Shown: positions 43,058-52,416, counted from the stretch's first letter. The stretch is 64,000 nucleotides of DNA from Anderseniella sp. Alg231-50 (GCF_900149695.1 NZ_LT703003.1:2471749-2535748); one strand, 5' to 3'. The notes: generated by a model from the sequence alone, not told the origin. Program-made: numbers and translations.

Positions 43058-44026
43058 TTACTTCGCCTCTTCCAACCGCTCAAACGCGGAAACGACCATG
43101 CGCGCTATTGCAATATCCTGCGCCGCGATTCCGGTCAGGTCTGCAATGGTGATCTGGTCGGCCGCTGTCCGGCCCGGCTTGCGCTGGTCCAGCACCTCTC
43201 CAAGTTCGGCCAGCCGGTCGGGTCCAACCAATCCGGCGCGCGCGGCCGTGGCGACTTCGCCATGATCCAGGCATTGTGATCCGAGATCGACAATGAGCAG
43301 GTCTGCCTCTGCGACCAGTTGCGTGTCCAGTTCCTGCTTGCCGGGCGCATCCGCGCCTATAGCGGTGATATGTGTGCCGGGCTGAACCCAGCCATGCTGA
43401 ATGACCGGTGCGGTCGAAGCAGTGGTGGTGATGACAACATCTGCATTCCGGCAGGCATCCTCCAGGTCTTCCGTGACTTCAGCCCACAGCCCCGAAGCCG
43501 CAAGTTCCTTGACCACTGCAGCCGCTTTTTCCGTTGCGCGTCCCCACACCAGAAACTCCAGCCGACGATCCGGCATCAGCCTGGCATGTGCTTCGGCCTG
43601 CTTGTACGCCTGAACACCGCTTCCGACGATGGTGACCCGTTCGGCATCCGGCCTGCATAACAGGCGGGTCGCGATTGCCCCGCCAATTGCTGTCCGGAAA
43701 TCCGTCATGCACATTTCATCATGCAACACGGCTTTCACGGCACCGGTATGAGCACTCAGCACCAGCGAAATGCCATTTCCACTGGGCAGGCCGCGGGCCG
43801 CATTACCATAGAACCCGGTCGCGACCTTGATCACGAACACCTCATCTCCTTCGACATGCCCGTATTTGATATGGCAGTCTCCGTCATGGTCGGGAAACAC
43901 GATATGTCCAACCGGCGGCAGGTTCACCTTGCCAAGACTGGAAGCCCGGTACGCGTCCTCGATCAACCCTGCTGCGTGATCATACTCCAGCAAGGCTTCA
44001 ATCTGACGGCGTGTAAGACTGATCAT
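43058..44026 (-). CDS. Ornithine cyclodeaminase/mu-crystallin family protein
   Basis: A 322-residue NAD(P)-dependent enzyme. The start at 44026 follows GGGAGG; the frame to 44092 is not needed. Blocks are MCMTDFRTAIGGAIAT, the nucleotide fold VTIVGSGVQAYKQAEAHARL, DVVITTTASTAPVI and HITAIGADAPGKQELDTQL. The family includes ornithine cyclodeaminase, alanine dehydrogenase and imino acid reductases; the substrate is not evident. It is divergent from an aminotransferase, separated by 110 bases, suggesting joint amino acid metabolism. It is convergent with the Crp/Fnr-type gene, four bases apart. Confidence 0.88.
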   Translation of the reverse strand: MISLTRRQIEALLEYDHAAGLIEDAYRASSLGKVNLPPVGHIVFPDHDGDCHIKYGHVEGDEVFVIKVATGFYGNAARGLPSGNGISLVLSAHTGAVKAVLHDEMCMTDFRTAIGGAIATRLLCRPDAERVTIVGSGVQAYKQAEAHARLMPDRRLEFLVWGRATEKAAAVVKELAASGLWAEVTEDLEDACRNADVVITTTASTAPVIQHGWVQPGTHITAIGADAPGKQELDTQLVAEADLLIVDLGSQCLDHGEVATAARAGLVGPDRLAELGEVLDQRKPGRTAADQITIADLTGIAAQDIAIARMVVSAFERLEEAK

Positions 44027-44136
44027 TGTCGCCTCCCCTCCCCTGCTATCGGTCATGCCCGACATTGCCATGTTGCCGATCGTTTCCGGCATCTATAACA
44101 ACATCTTCGATACGATCAAAACACAGGCGAACCACA

Positions 44137-45273
44137 ATGACGACGTTGCCGGACTTCAGACTGGAAACACATTTCTCCAAGTGGGAGTTTCATGCCAAAT
44201 ACCACATGACCGCATCGGACGCCGAAAGCATCTCTATGCGCGAGCTGCTGGCGATGGCGACACCTGCCGAACGCGAGGAGTTCGACAGTCTTTGGCTGGG
44301 TTACACCGAGACTTTTGGCGCTCCCGACCTGCGCGAAGCAATCGCGTCTACATTCGAAACCCGCAAAGTGCAGGACGTGCTGTGTTTTGCCGGTGCCAGC
44401 GAAGGCATTTTCGCCGCCAACACGGTAATCCTGGACAAGGACAGCCACGCGATTGTCGTCACGCCCAATTACCAGTCCCACGAAACCCTGCCGGTGGCTA
44501 TTTGCGCCGCAACCGGTGTGCCGCTTGATCCCGATGACAACTGGTCGCTGGACATCGACCGGGTTGCGGATGCCATTCAGCCGAACACCAGGCTGGTGAC
44601 GATCAACTTCCCCCATAATCCCACCGGCGCGATCCTGCCGCTGGATCGGTATAAGGCGCTGATTGACCTGTGCCGCAAAAACGGCATCTACATTCTGCAC
44701 GATGAGATTTTCAACGGGCTGGGACGCACCGGTACCGAGCACCTGCCCTTGATCGCCGATGTGTACGAGCGCGGGCTGTCACTGGGGGTCATGTCGAAAT
44801 CCTACGGCCTGCCGGGCCTGAGGATCGGCTGGATTGCCTGCCAGGACGTTGAACTCACCAGCAAGATGGAGCGCATGAAGCATTACCTGTCCATCTGCAA
44901 CTCCGGCCCCAGTGAGCGGCTCGCCAAAATTGCGCTGAACAACCGCGCCCGGTTGCTGGCAAGAAACTGCGCCATCGTCGATGAAAACCTGCCTAAGTGG
45001 GAGGCCTTCTTCGCCCGCTATCCGGACCTGTTTGACTGGCAGGCGCCCGATGGCTCCTGCATGGCATTTCCACGCTACAAGGGCGCTGACGGCGTTGAGA
45101 ACTTTATCCGCTCGCTGGTGGAGGAGAGCGGCGTCCTGCTGCTGCCCGGCAGTATCTACAATTCACAGCTGGGCGAGACACCGACTGACCGCTTCAGGCT
45201 TGGCTATGGCCGCAACGGGCTCGATGAGGGACTGGCCGCGTTGGATGCCCACATCATGCGCAACCGCGGATGA
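44137..45273 (+). CDS. PLP-dependent aminotransferase, class I/II
   Basis: A 378-residue enzyme. PLP-site blocks are NFPHNPTGAILP, LHDEIFNGLGR (Asp of D-E) and MSKSYGLPGLRIGW, where the Lys of SKSYG should form the Schiff base. The ATG at 44137 fits family length; the open frame from 44026 overlaps the divergent gene's start. The N-terminus (FRLETHFSKWEFHAKYHMTASD) is typical of a small aminotransferase group of unknown substrate often found with ornithine cyclodeaminase-like genes. The two divergent genes probably act on one amino acid. Confidence 0.88.
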   Translation: MTTLPDFRLETHFSKWEFHAKYHMTASDAESISMRELLAMATPAEREEFDSLWLGYTETFGAPDLREAIASTFETRKVQDVLCFAGASEGIFAANTVILDKDSHAIVVTPNYQSHETLPVAICAATGVPLDPDDNWSLDIDRVADAIQPNTRLVTINFPHNPTGAILPLDRYKALIDLCRKNGIYILHDEIFNGLGRTGTEHLPLIADVYERGLSLGVMSKSYGLPGLRIGWIACQDVELTSKMERMKHYLSICNSGPSERLAKIALNNRARLLARNCAIVDENLPKWEAFFARYPDLFDWQAPDGSCMAFPRYKGADGVENFIRSLVEESGVLLLPGSIYNSQLGETPTDRFRLGYGRNGLDEGLAALDAHIMRNRG

Positions 45274-45322
45274 CGACGCAGTAACACAGATATGGCAGCT
45301 GCAGGTACAACGGAAGACCTGT

Positions 45323-46129
45323 TCACCGCGATCCGGCACTCAACCGATCCAGCCGGATGCGGTGGCGGTGATCGGTCAGCCGCCAGACACTGCCAAACAC
45401 GGCACCCAGAACCCCGAGCCCGGTTGCGCCTGCGATCATGAACATGATCAGGATCTGGTATTTTACCGCCTCCTGCGGGTCGACACCTGACAGTATCTGT
45501 CCTGTCATCATGCCCGGCAACGACACCACGCCTGTGGCCGCCATGGCGTTGATGATAGGGGTGAACCCGCTGCGCAGCGAGCGGCGGACGCACGGCGCGA
45601 CCGCCTCCCAGCGGGTTCTTCCCAGCAGCAATTGCGCTTCTATGGCGGTTCGTTCGCGGTAGACGGTGCTGTGCAGCGTATCCAGTCCCAGGCTGACGCC
45701 GGTCATGGTGTTTCCCAGCACCATACCGAACAAAGGCAGGGCAATTTGCGGCGTCCACCAGGGTTGCGGCTCAATCTGTATCGCCAGCACGCAGGCCGTG
45801 ACGATTGTGCCGGCAAACATCATGGACGTGGCGCCAAGCCCGTAACCCCAAAGTCCCGTGAGTCGCCGTTCCTGGCGCACCCGGATTTCGCGGCCGGCAA
45901 ACGTGATCATGATGGCGGCGATCAGCAGGGTAAGCAGGGCCGAGGATGCGGCAAACACTGCCTTGAGCACCAGCCCGACCATCAGCAATTGCACGATCAT
46001 TCTCAGGCTGGAAAACAACAATTGCCGTTCCAGGCCCAGCTTCAGGGCGAAAGAACATAGTGCGTTCAGTATCAGGAACACCGATGCGCCCACCAGATCG
46101 AGGTATGACAGTGAAATATAACTGCTCAT
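45323..46129 (-). CDS. fetB: FetB-type ABC exporter permease
   Basis: A 268-residue protein with seven predicted helices and the blocks LGLERQLLFSSLRMIVQLLMVGL, VLGNTMTGVSLGLD, VRRSLRSGFTPIINAMAATGVVSLPGMMTGQIL. These match FetB/YbbM (UPF0014). In E. coli FetAB relieves iron overload and oxidative stress. The ATG overlaps the partner ATPase stop by four bases (ATGA). The transported substrate in this organism is unproven. Confidence 0.87.
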   Translation of the reverse strand: MSSYISLSYLDLVGASVFLILNALCSFALKLGLERQLLFSSLRMIVQLLMVGLVLKAVFAASSALLTLLIAAIMITFAGREIRVRQERRLTGLWGYGLGATSMMFAGTIVTACVLAIQIEPQPWWTPQIALPLFGMVLGNTMTGVSLGLDTLHSTVYRERTAIEAQLLLGRTRWEAVAPCVRRSLRSGFTPIINAMAATGVVSLPGMMTGQILSGVDPQEAVKYQILIMFMIAGATGLGVLGAVFGSVWRLTDHRHRIRLDRLSAGSR

Positions 46130-46728
46130 GGCGTTTCACCGGTTTCGGTATGCAACCGGCCACCCGCCATCCGCATCGACCTGTCAGCAAGGCGCCCGGC
46201 CTGTTCCGGATCATGGGTGACCAGCAATACGCAGACATCTTTCGCCAGCTGCTGTCTGATCAGGCTCTCGACAGCACCGGTCATGTCCGCATCCAGCGAT
46301 GCGGTTGGTTCATCCAGCAACAACACTCTCGGCCCGGTCTGCAAGGCACGGATGATACCCAGCCGGTGCCGCTCTCCGGTCGACAGGCGGTTCACATCCC
46401 AGTCCATCGCATCTTTCAGATCGACAGCCTCAAGCAGGTGGTCCAGATCACCGCCGGCATCAAAATGGTCACGCACACCATCTGCCCACCATCCGGTCTC
46501 GGCGGGCACGAATGCCACCTGCCTGCGCCACTCCCACGCCGGCATCTCCTCGCGCGATTGTTCGTTCAGGTATACCTCGCCCTGATTGGGATCAAGGTCT
46601 GCGATCGCACGAAACAACAGGGATTTACCGGATCCCGAAGCCCCCTGAATGGCCAGGCACTCACCGCAAGCAACGCTTACGCTGACGGGGCCAACATGTC
46701 TGGTGCCGAGGTCAACGGTCTTGAACAA
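46126..46728 (-). CDS. fetA: FetA-type ABC exporter ATPase
   Basis: A 200-residue small ATPase: Walker A GASGSGKSLLFR, signature LSTGERHRLGIIRAL, Walker B VLLLDEPTASLD, switch LLVTHDPEQ. Length and coupling to the FetB-like permease mark it as FetA/YbbL. No regulator is next to it. The 117 bases upstream (46729-46845) show nothing recognisable. Confidence 0.87.
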   Translation of the reverse strand: MFKTVDLGTRHVGPVSVSVACGECLAIQGASGSGKSLLFRAIADLDPNQGEVYLNEQSREEMPAWEWRRQVAFVPAETGWWADGVRDHFDAGGDLDHLLEAVDLKDAMDWDVNRLSTGERHRLGIIRALQTGPRVLLLDEPTASLDADMTGAVESLIRQQLAKDVCVLLVTHDPEQAGRLADRSMRMAGGRLHTETGETP

Positions 46729-46845
46729 TAGACGGGCTCGCTTTGTTGCTGGTGCGCTTCCATCACAGCATAGTTTACGTGCCTGCTACAGCAAGGCGTC
46801 CGCTTGAACTGCAGAAAGCCGAGGACGGTTAATGCGGCACAGACA

Positions 46846-47157
46846 TTACGAGTTATCACTCATGACGAACTTGGGCCACACAATACAGCAGCACACATAC
46901 AGGAAGGCCTTCGCCATCCGGTCACAATTGGTCCGCTCCGCATCCACCTGCCACAACAGGGACAACCGGTCGTCTCCGTGCTCGAACCACAAGACGAGCA
47001 ACAGCACAAACCCGCTTAGAACCGCAATACCGCTCAGCGGATAGATATCGAACACACCAAAGTGCTTGAAAACACGGCTTCCGATAAGCAACAAGCCACC
47101 GTACAGGGCATACTTCCACACCATGAAATACAGTATCCCACTCGGCACGGTCGGCAT
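46846..47157 (-). CDS. Small hypothetical membrane protein
   Basis: A 103-residue protein with a strong GGAAGGAG ribosome binding site six bases before the ATG. It has three hydrophobic segments (ILYFMVWKYALYGGLLLIG, YPLSGIAVLSGFVLLLVLWF and AFLYVCCCIVW), with a charged loop between the second and third. No family was recognised. It lies 234 bases after the Rieske-ThDP gene on the same strand; that gap (47158-47391) holds nothing obvious. It could be the end of that operon or a separate gene. Confidence 0.6.
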   Translation of the reverse strand: MPTVPSGILYFMVWKYALYGGLLLIGSRVFKHFGVFDIYPLSGIAVLSGFVLLLVLWFEHGDDRLSLLWQVDAERTNCDRMAKAFLYVCCCIVWPKFVMSDNS

Positions 47158-47391
47158 CTGAACTCCTTCCTGCAGTCAGCTGAAACACGCCAGCAGGCTA
47201 CACGCACCCTCCTGTTACAGATATATGTCTCCAACCCTCAAGAACAATGGGCTGCCGGGAGGTGTTGGAATCAACGTTCACTCTGTGTGCTTGCAGTGTC
47301 ATTCCATATCACCACCCAGGCGGGCACAATTTGGCCTGCCGCAAGTCTCGCGAGAACCGCCCGACAGCGAAACGCACCCGGAAACCGGCAA

Positions 47392-49365
47392 TCAGATAAG
47401 TTCCGGATCAGCCATGATCTCGACCAGGGCCGGTCCATTGTAGCCCAGGGCTTTTCGGATAGCCGCTTCCAGGTCCTTCGCGTCACTCACTTTCGACCCG
47501 TGACCGCCGCACAGTTTGGCAAATGCGGCAAATGACGGATTGTGCAAGTCGGTTTGCCAGACCGGCCACTCACCAGCGCGCTGCTCCTTGCTGATTTTGC
47601 CCAATTGTCCGTTGTGCAGCAGGATATGGGTGACATCCATCCCGTACTTCACCGCCGTGGTGAAATCCATCGGGTATTGGCCAAAGCCGCCGTCACCGGA
47701 TACGGAAATGACTTTTCGCCCTTTGAGAGCCGCAACATCCTGCGTGGCCGCCCATGCGCCCATTCCGGCGGGAAAGCCGAACCCGATGGAGCCCAGATAC
47801 CCCGACATCAGCACCCGCTGGCTGCCCTTGGTTTCGAGATAACGCCCAAAGGAATAGGTGTTGTTGCCCACATCCACCGCAAAAATGGCATCATCCGGCG
47901 CGACACGGCCCAGAGCATCGAAAATCGCAAACGAATGCACGCCTTCGCCGTGTTCTTCAGCCAGGCGGCGGTGTTTTTCGTCGCGCCACATGCGCCAGCG
48001 ATCTGCCAGTTCGTTCAACTGGTCGGTTGCGCCTGACTTCACCCGTCCCTGCATCGCACTGCAAAACGCGCCGATGTCTCCCCACACCGGCAGGGTGACA
48101 CGGTGAAATTTGCCCAGTTGCATCCGGTCATGATCGACCTGGATGATTGTCTTGCTTGGCGTGATGCCGGTGTGATTTGAAAAGCTCGTCCCCAATGTCA
48201 GCACCAGGTCGGCCTCGTTCAGGAACCAGCTCGCAATAGGTGTGCCCGACCTGCCCATGACACCGCCGGCATTGGGATGGTCGTCCGGGATAAAGCCCTT
48301 GGCCTTGAACGTGGTCATGACCGGCAGGCCCATCTCCCCGGCCATGGCGACAACCTGGTCGCGGGCCGGAAAAGCCCCGTGACCGACCACCAGGATCGGG
48401 CGCCTGGCTTCCGCGATCATCTGTGCTGCCTGCTCGATGTCAGCCTCCTGCGGCTGGATTCCCTGCCGCGACACGCGCCCGGACGGCCCGGATGCAGGTT
48501 TCGAAGACGGCAGCGTCTGGACATCATCGGGAAAGATCAGATGAGCCACATCCTGCTCGACGATTGCCGTCTTGCAGGCCAGCGACATCAGCTCGGCATG
48601 GTTTGAACTGCTCAAGACCGGTTGCGAGAAGGCCGACACCGCCTGAAACGCCGACCTCAGGTCGATGTCCTGAAACGCGCCCGCGCCCAGAACCTGGGTT
48701 TGCACCTGCCCGGTCAGTGCAAGGACAGGTGCCCGGTCGACCTTTGCATCCCACATGCCGGTCATCAGGTTGGTGGCACCCGGTCCTGCAATGGTCAGGC
48801 AGGCTGCGGGCTTGCCGGTCAGCTTGCCATAAGCGGACGCCGCAAATGCCCCTGCCCCTTCATGGCGGATGCCGTAATACTTCAGGCGCTTGTCTTCAAC
48901 CGCCAGCCGGATGGCATCCGACAGGCCGAGGTTCGAATGCCCCACCATGCCGAACACCGACTGCACACCCCAGTTCGTCATTGTCTCGACCATGACGTCG
49001 GTAACTGTGGTTTCGCGGGGAGGTTCTGCCTCAAGGCCGATGAATACCTCGCCGTCGCGCAGTTCAACCGGATACATCTGCTGGCCGCTGTCTTCATGTC
49101 CACCGGGCGGTTTACCGGTCAGCGGATCAAAGTCCCAGCCGTGCCACGGACAGCGGATCCAGCTTTTGCCGCCTTCGCCTTTTTCGATTGCGCCCTCGCC
49201 GAGCGGGCCGTTCTGGTGCGGACAATGATTGTCCATTGCCGACCACTGGCCATCGAAATGCACCAGGCAGATGGAAGTGGTCCGTGCTGTTACGGTTTTG
49301 ACGCGGCCTTCAGGCAGGTCCTTGGCCAGTCCTGCGGAATACCAGTCGAGTTGCTGTTTGGTCAT
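47392..49365 (-). CDS. Rieske-ThDP fusion: N-terminal Rieske domain on an acetolactate synthase/pyruvate oxidase-like enzyme
   Basis: A 657-residue protein of two parts. Residues 1-115 are a Rieske [2Fe-2S] ferredoxin-type domain with C48-P-H50 and C72-P-W-H75 (NHCPHQNGPLGEG, RCPWHGWDFDPLTG). From about 120 a full ThDP enzyme follows: catalytic Glu E169 in GIRHEGAGAFAASAYGKLTG, central domain, and ThDP/Mg site GDG (557-559) to N585. ThDP enzymes split or oxidise 2-oxo acids. Here the Rieske cluster could receive electrons from such an oxidation, or carry them in. It follows, by 12 bases, another Rieske fusion. No signal peptide, so cytoplasmic. Substrate unknown. Confidence 0.88.
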   Translation of the reverse strand: MTKQQLDWYSAGLAKDLPEGRVKTVTARTTSICLVHFDGQWSAMDNHCPHQNGPLGEGAIEKGEGGKSWIRCPWHGWDFDPLTGKPPGGHEDSGQQMYPVELRDGEVFIGLEAEPPRETTVTDVMVETMTNWGVQSVFGMVGHSNLGLSDAIRLAVEDKRLKYYGIRHEGAGAFAASAYGKLTGKPAACLTIAGPGATNLMTGMWDAKVDRAPVLALTGQVQTQVLGAGAFQDIDLRSAFQAVSAFSQPVLSSSNHAELMSLACKTAIVEQDVAHLIFPDDVQTLPSSKPASGPSGRVSRQGIQPQEADIEQAAQMIAEARRPILVVGHGAFPARDQVVAMAGEMGLPVMTTFKAKGFIPDDHPNAGGVMGRSGTPIASWFLNEADLVLTLGTSFSNHTGITPSKTIIQVDHDRMQLGKFHRVTLPVWGDIGAFCSAMQGRVKSGATDQLNELADRWRMWRDEKHRRLAEEHGEGVHSFAIFDALGRVAPDDAIFAVDVGNNTYSFGRYLETKGSQRVLMSGYLGSIGFGFPAGMGAWAATQDVAALKGRKVISVSGDGGFGQYPMDFTTAVKYGMDVTHILLHNGQLGKISKEQRAGEWPVWQTDLHNPSFAAFAKLCGGHGSKVSDAKDLEAAIRKALGYNGPALVEIMADPELI

Positions 49366-49377
49366 TGCTGTGCTCCC

Positions 49378-50988
49378 TTACGCCGCGCCGCCGAAGGTCA
49401 CGCCGGAAACATCGGCCATGTCCTTTTTCCATGTTGTCAGGTCGTCCTGATTGAACTTGCTCAGATGGTCATGACCGCAGGCGCGGGCCATGACCTGCAT
49501 CAGCTCCACGCTCGCCTCAAAGAAGTTGCTCAGTTGCCGGGCAGAATTTTCAACGATTATGCGGCTGGCCAGGTGGGGTTTCTGGCTGGCAATGCCAACC
49601 GGGCAATTATTGGTATGGCACGCCCGCATGGCGATACAGCCGATTGCCTGCATGGCCGCGTTCGATACGGCAATCGCGTCCGCGCCCATGGCCAGGGCCT
49701 TGATGAAGTCGGCCGGCTTGCGCAGTCCGCCGGTAATGACCAGGCTGATGTCATCCCTGCCCTGTTTGTCGAGGTGCGCACGCGCCCTGGCCAGCGCCGG
49801 GATGGTCGGCACCGAGATATTATCCCGGAAGATGATCGGGGCAGCGCCGGTACCGCCGCCGCGCCCGTCGAGAATAATATAGTCGACACCAACCTCCAGC
49901 GCCGCATCGATGTCCTTCTCGATATGTTGGGCCGACAGTTTGTAGCCAATCGGAATACCGCCTGTGCGCTCGCGGACTTCATCGGCAAATTCCCTGATCT
50001 GCTGAGGCGAAGTCCAGTCCGGAAACCTGGGTGGCGAGATGGCATCTTCACCTTCTTTCAGTCCGCGCACCTCGGCAATCTTGCCCTTGACCTTCTTGCC
50101 CGGCAGATGGCCGCCGGTTCCGGTCTTGGCGCCCTGCCCGCCCTTGAAATGAAACGCCTGCACTTTGGCCAACTTGTCCCAGTCGAAGCCGAAACGGCCG
50201 GATGCCAGTTCGTAGAAATAACGGCTGTTGGCGGCCTGTTCTTCCGGCAGCATGCCGCCTTCGCCGGAACAGATGCCGGTACCAGCCATCTCAGCCCCCA
50301 GGGCCAGGGAAACCTTGGCAGGCTCCGACAGCGCGCCAAAAGACATGTCCGACACGAACAGGGGTATCTTCAGGTGCAGCGGCTTTTTTGCCTTGGGGCC
50401 AATCACCACATCGGTACCGACAGCATCATCATCAAGCAGCGGCGCTTTCCACAACTGGGCGGTAATGAGCTGAATGTCGTCCCAGGTCGGCAACTCGTCA
50501 CGCGGCACGCCCATGGCGTCCACCGCGCCGTGATGGCCCGTCTTTGACAAACCGTCGCGCGCGTATCGCTGGATCAGGTTGTTATAGGGTTCCTCGGCCG
50601 TGCCATGTGCAGTATCAGCATAAAGCCCGAGATAAGCTTCCCGGTTGAACGGCTGCGGGTTTTTCAGCGCCCATTCGGCAACCTCGTCTTCATCGATGAA
50701 AACGTCGTCACCGTCTGTCCAGGACGCAAATTTCGGCAGCACCTCGTCATTGGCATAGGCCGACACACCGCTGTCCAGCCGGTAATCCCAGTTGTGCACC
50801 CCGCAGATCAGGTTGTCGCCACGCACGAAACCGTCAGCCATCAGCGCACCGCGATGCAGGCAGCGCCCGTAGAACACCGACACCGCATCATCTATCCGGA
50901 CAACCACGAGGTCCACCTCGCCGGATATCGCGTATGCAGGTTTGCGGTCTGCAAGCTCGGACAATTTCGTGATGGCGACTTTTTTCAT
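49378..50988 (-). CDS. Rieske-glutamate synthase fusion: Rieske domain on a GltB-type FMN/[3Fe-4S] domain
   Basis: A 536-residue protein. Residues 1-100 form a Rieske domain with C43-L-H45 and C62-G-V-H65 (GRCLHRGALMADG, CGVHNWDYRLDSG). From about 190 the FMN barrel of glutamate synthase follows: IPLFVSDMSFGALS, CSGEGGMLPEE, QGAKTGTGGHLPGKKV, ILDGRGGGTGAAP. Its [3Fe-4S] cysteines C451, C457 and C462 are intact (GCIAMRACHTNNCPVG). The glutaminase domain of GltB is missing. The ATG at 50988 is chosen by the Rieske alignment; the frame to 51084 runs into the antiporter gene. It lies between an antiporter and the Rieske-ThDP gene. Confidence 0.88.
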   Translation of the reverse strand: MKKVAITKLSELADRKPAYAISGEVDLVVVRIDDAVSVFYGRCLHRGALMADGFVRGDNLICGVHNWDYRLDSGVSAYANDEVLPKFASWTDGDDVFIDEDEVAEWALKNPQPFNREAYLGLYADTAHGTAEEPYNNLIQRYARDGLSKTGHHGAVDAMGVPRDELPTWDDIQLITAQLWKAPLLDDDAVGTDVVIGPKAKKPLHLKIPLFVSDMSFGALSEPAKVSLALGAEMAGTGICSGEGGMLPEEQAANSRYFYELASGRFGFDWDKLAKVQAFHFKGGQGAKTGTGGHLPGKKVKGKIAEVRGLKEGEDAISPPRFPDWTSPQQIREFADEVRERTGGIPIGYKLSAQHIEKDIDAALEVGVDYIILDGRGGGTGAAPIIFRDNISVPTIPALARARAHLDKQGRDDISLVITGGLRKPADFIKALAMGADAIAVSNAAMQAIGCIAMRACHTNNCPVGIASQKPHLASRIIVENSARQLSNFFEASVELMQVMARACGHDHLSKFNQDDLTTWKKDMADVSGVTFGGAA

Positions 50989-51011
50989 GATTGAGGCATC
51001 CTGTATTGGGT

Positions 51012-52277
51012 TCAATTGACGTTTGGCGGCTGATGTGTCCGCAGGGGTTTGGCAGATGAGTGGATTGGTTGCGTTTCCGCGCAATCAGTCACCTTGCCCA
51101 GTTTTCTCGCATACCATTTGGCTGCCGGCGCGGCGGTTACACCGTGCAACAGTGCGCTGATCCAGACTGCATTGATCGCCAGCATCAGGATCGGTTCGGC
51201 CGCTTCGGGACCATTCTGCTGGGCCACCAGCAGGGCAAACAGGGCAGTTGCAAGACCGCGCGGGCCGAACCAGCCGAGAAACAGGCGGGTCATCGCAGAG
51301 GTGTCGGTCCTGGCCAGTGACATCCACACCGCCAGCGGGCGGACGATAAACAGGCTTGTCAGAATGACGGCCAGCCCGGCAGCGTCCAGATGGTTCACGG
51401 CGGTGGGAACCAGGACCAGCCCAAGCAGGAAAAAGGCGCCCCAGCTCAACATCTGCCCTTCACTTTCGGTGAATTCGTAGATGAACTTGCACTGCCCCTT
51501 GACCACATTGCCGAAGGTCAGGCCTCCCACGAACGCCGCAATGAAACCATTACCGCCAATCTGGTTGGCCAGCAGATAGGTCGCAATTGCCAGAGCTATG
51601 GCGCCGACGCCTTCATAGACCTCTGATGTGTAATTCTTTGCCTTCGACCACAGCAGCACCCGGCCTCCGAGCCAGCCCATGACAATACCGGCAATCGGCC
51701 CCAGTATCAGCTGGGCGGCTGCAAACACCAGCCAGTAAGTTCCGTCTTGCGACACTTCCGCGGACAGCAGGCTGGCGAACAACAACACCAGCGGCAGGGC
51801 AAGTCCGTCGTTCAGCCCGCTTTCCACTGTGAGGGTACGCCGCACCCGATCAGGGACAATGGTATTGGAAACAACAGCCTGGCCGAGGGCCGCATCAGTG
51901 GGCGCCAGCAGAGCCGCCATCAGCACCACGGCTGCAACCGGCCACCCGGGCAGCAGCAGCCATGCAAATACGGACCCTATCAGCACCGACAGCGGCAGGC
52001 CGGTCAGCAACATCCGAATGGGCCAGCCATGATCCCGGCGCAGCACTTTCAGGTCGATCTGCGACGCATCAAGAAACAACAGCAGGATGAGGGCTATCTC
52101 TGCGGTGAAATGCAGAATGTGCTCGGCCTGGTCGGCTTTGAACAACCCGCTTACCGACATCAGCGCGCCGAAGGCGATAAACAGCATGGGTGCAGTCAGT
52201 GGGGTCGATGCCAGGCGCTTGGCAAGGATCGTGTAACAAGCCGTGACGATGGCGATAATCAACAATGCGGCAGTCAT
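51012..52277 (-). CDS. CPA1-type cation/proton antiporter
   Basis: A 421-residue membrane protein with about 12 helices. LLLFLDASQIDLKVL, LLAPTDAALGQAVVSNTIVP and VESGLNDGLALPLVLLFA are the NhaP-type blocks; the ND of GLNDG supplies the ion-binding aspartate. It exchanges Na+ or K+ for H+. It starts the operon that continues, after 23 bases, with the two Rieske fusions. It is divergent from the ECF sigma factor gene. Confidence 0.9.
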   Translation of the reverse strand: MTAALLIIAIVTACYTILAKRLASTPLTAPMLFIAFGALMSVSGLFKADQAEHILHFTAEIALILLLFLDASQIDLKVLRRDHGWPIRMLLTGLPLSVLIGSVFAWLLLPGWPVAAVVLMAALLAPTDAALGQAVVSNTIVPDRVRRTLTVESGLNDGLALPLVLLFASLLSAEVSQDGTYWLVFAAAQLILGPIAGIVMGWLGGRVLLWSKAKNYTSEVYEGVGAIALAIATYLLANQIGGNGFIAAFVGGLTFGNVVKGQCKFIYEFTESEGQMLSWGAFFLLGLVLVPTAVNHLDAAGLAVILTSLFIVRPLAVWMSLARTDTSAMTRLFLGWFGPRGLATALFALLVAQQNGPEAAEPILMLAINAVWISALLHGVTAAPAAKWYARKLGKVTDCAETQPIHSSAKPLRTHQPPNVN

Positions 52278-52416
52278 GGTTTTTTGCTTTCAACGTGCGG
52301 CAGCTTGCCCTGCGGATAATTGTTGGATGCCGCCGTTCCAAAAGGGTTACAGTGAACTGGATTGTGTCGTTCAGATCAAACATCATGCGCGTGCGGCCCC
52401 GCGCGGGGATTGCGAA

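Noticed and set aside
48622-50547. 641-codon plus-strand open frame
   Set aside because: It is antisense to both Rieske fusion genes, which have clear domains and ligands; the antisense protein is rich in Arg/His/Gly with no recognisable fold.
51085-52032. Small open frames in the antiporter gene on both strands
   Set aside because: Shadows of the antiporter reading frame; no independent start signals or family features.
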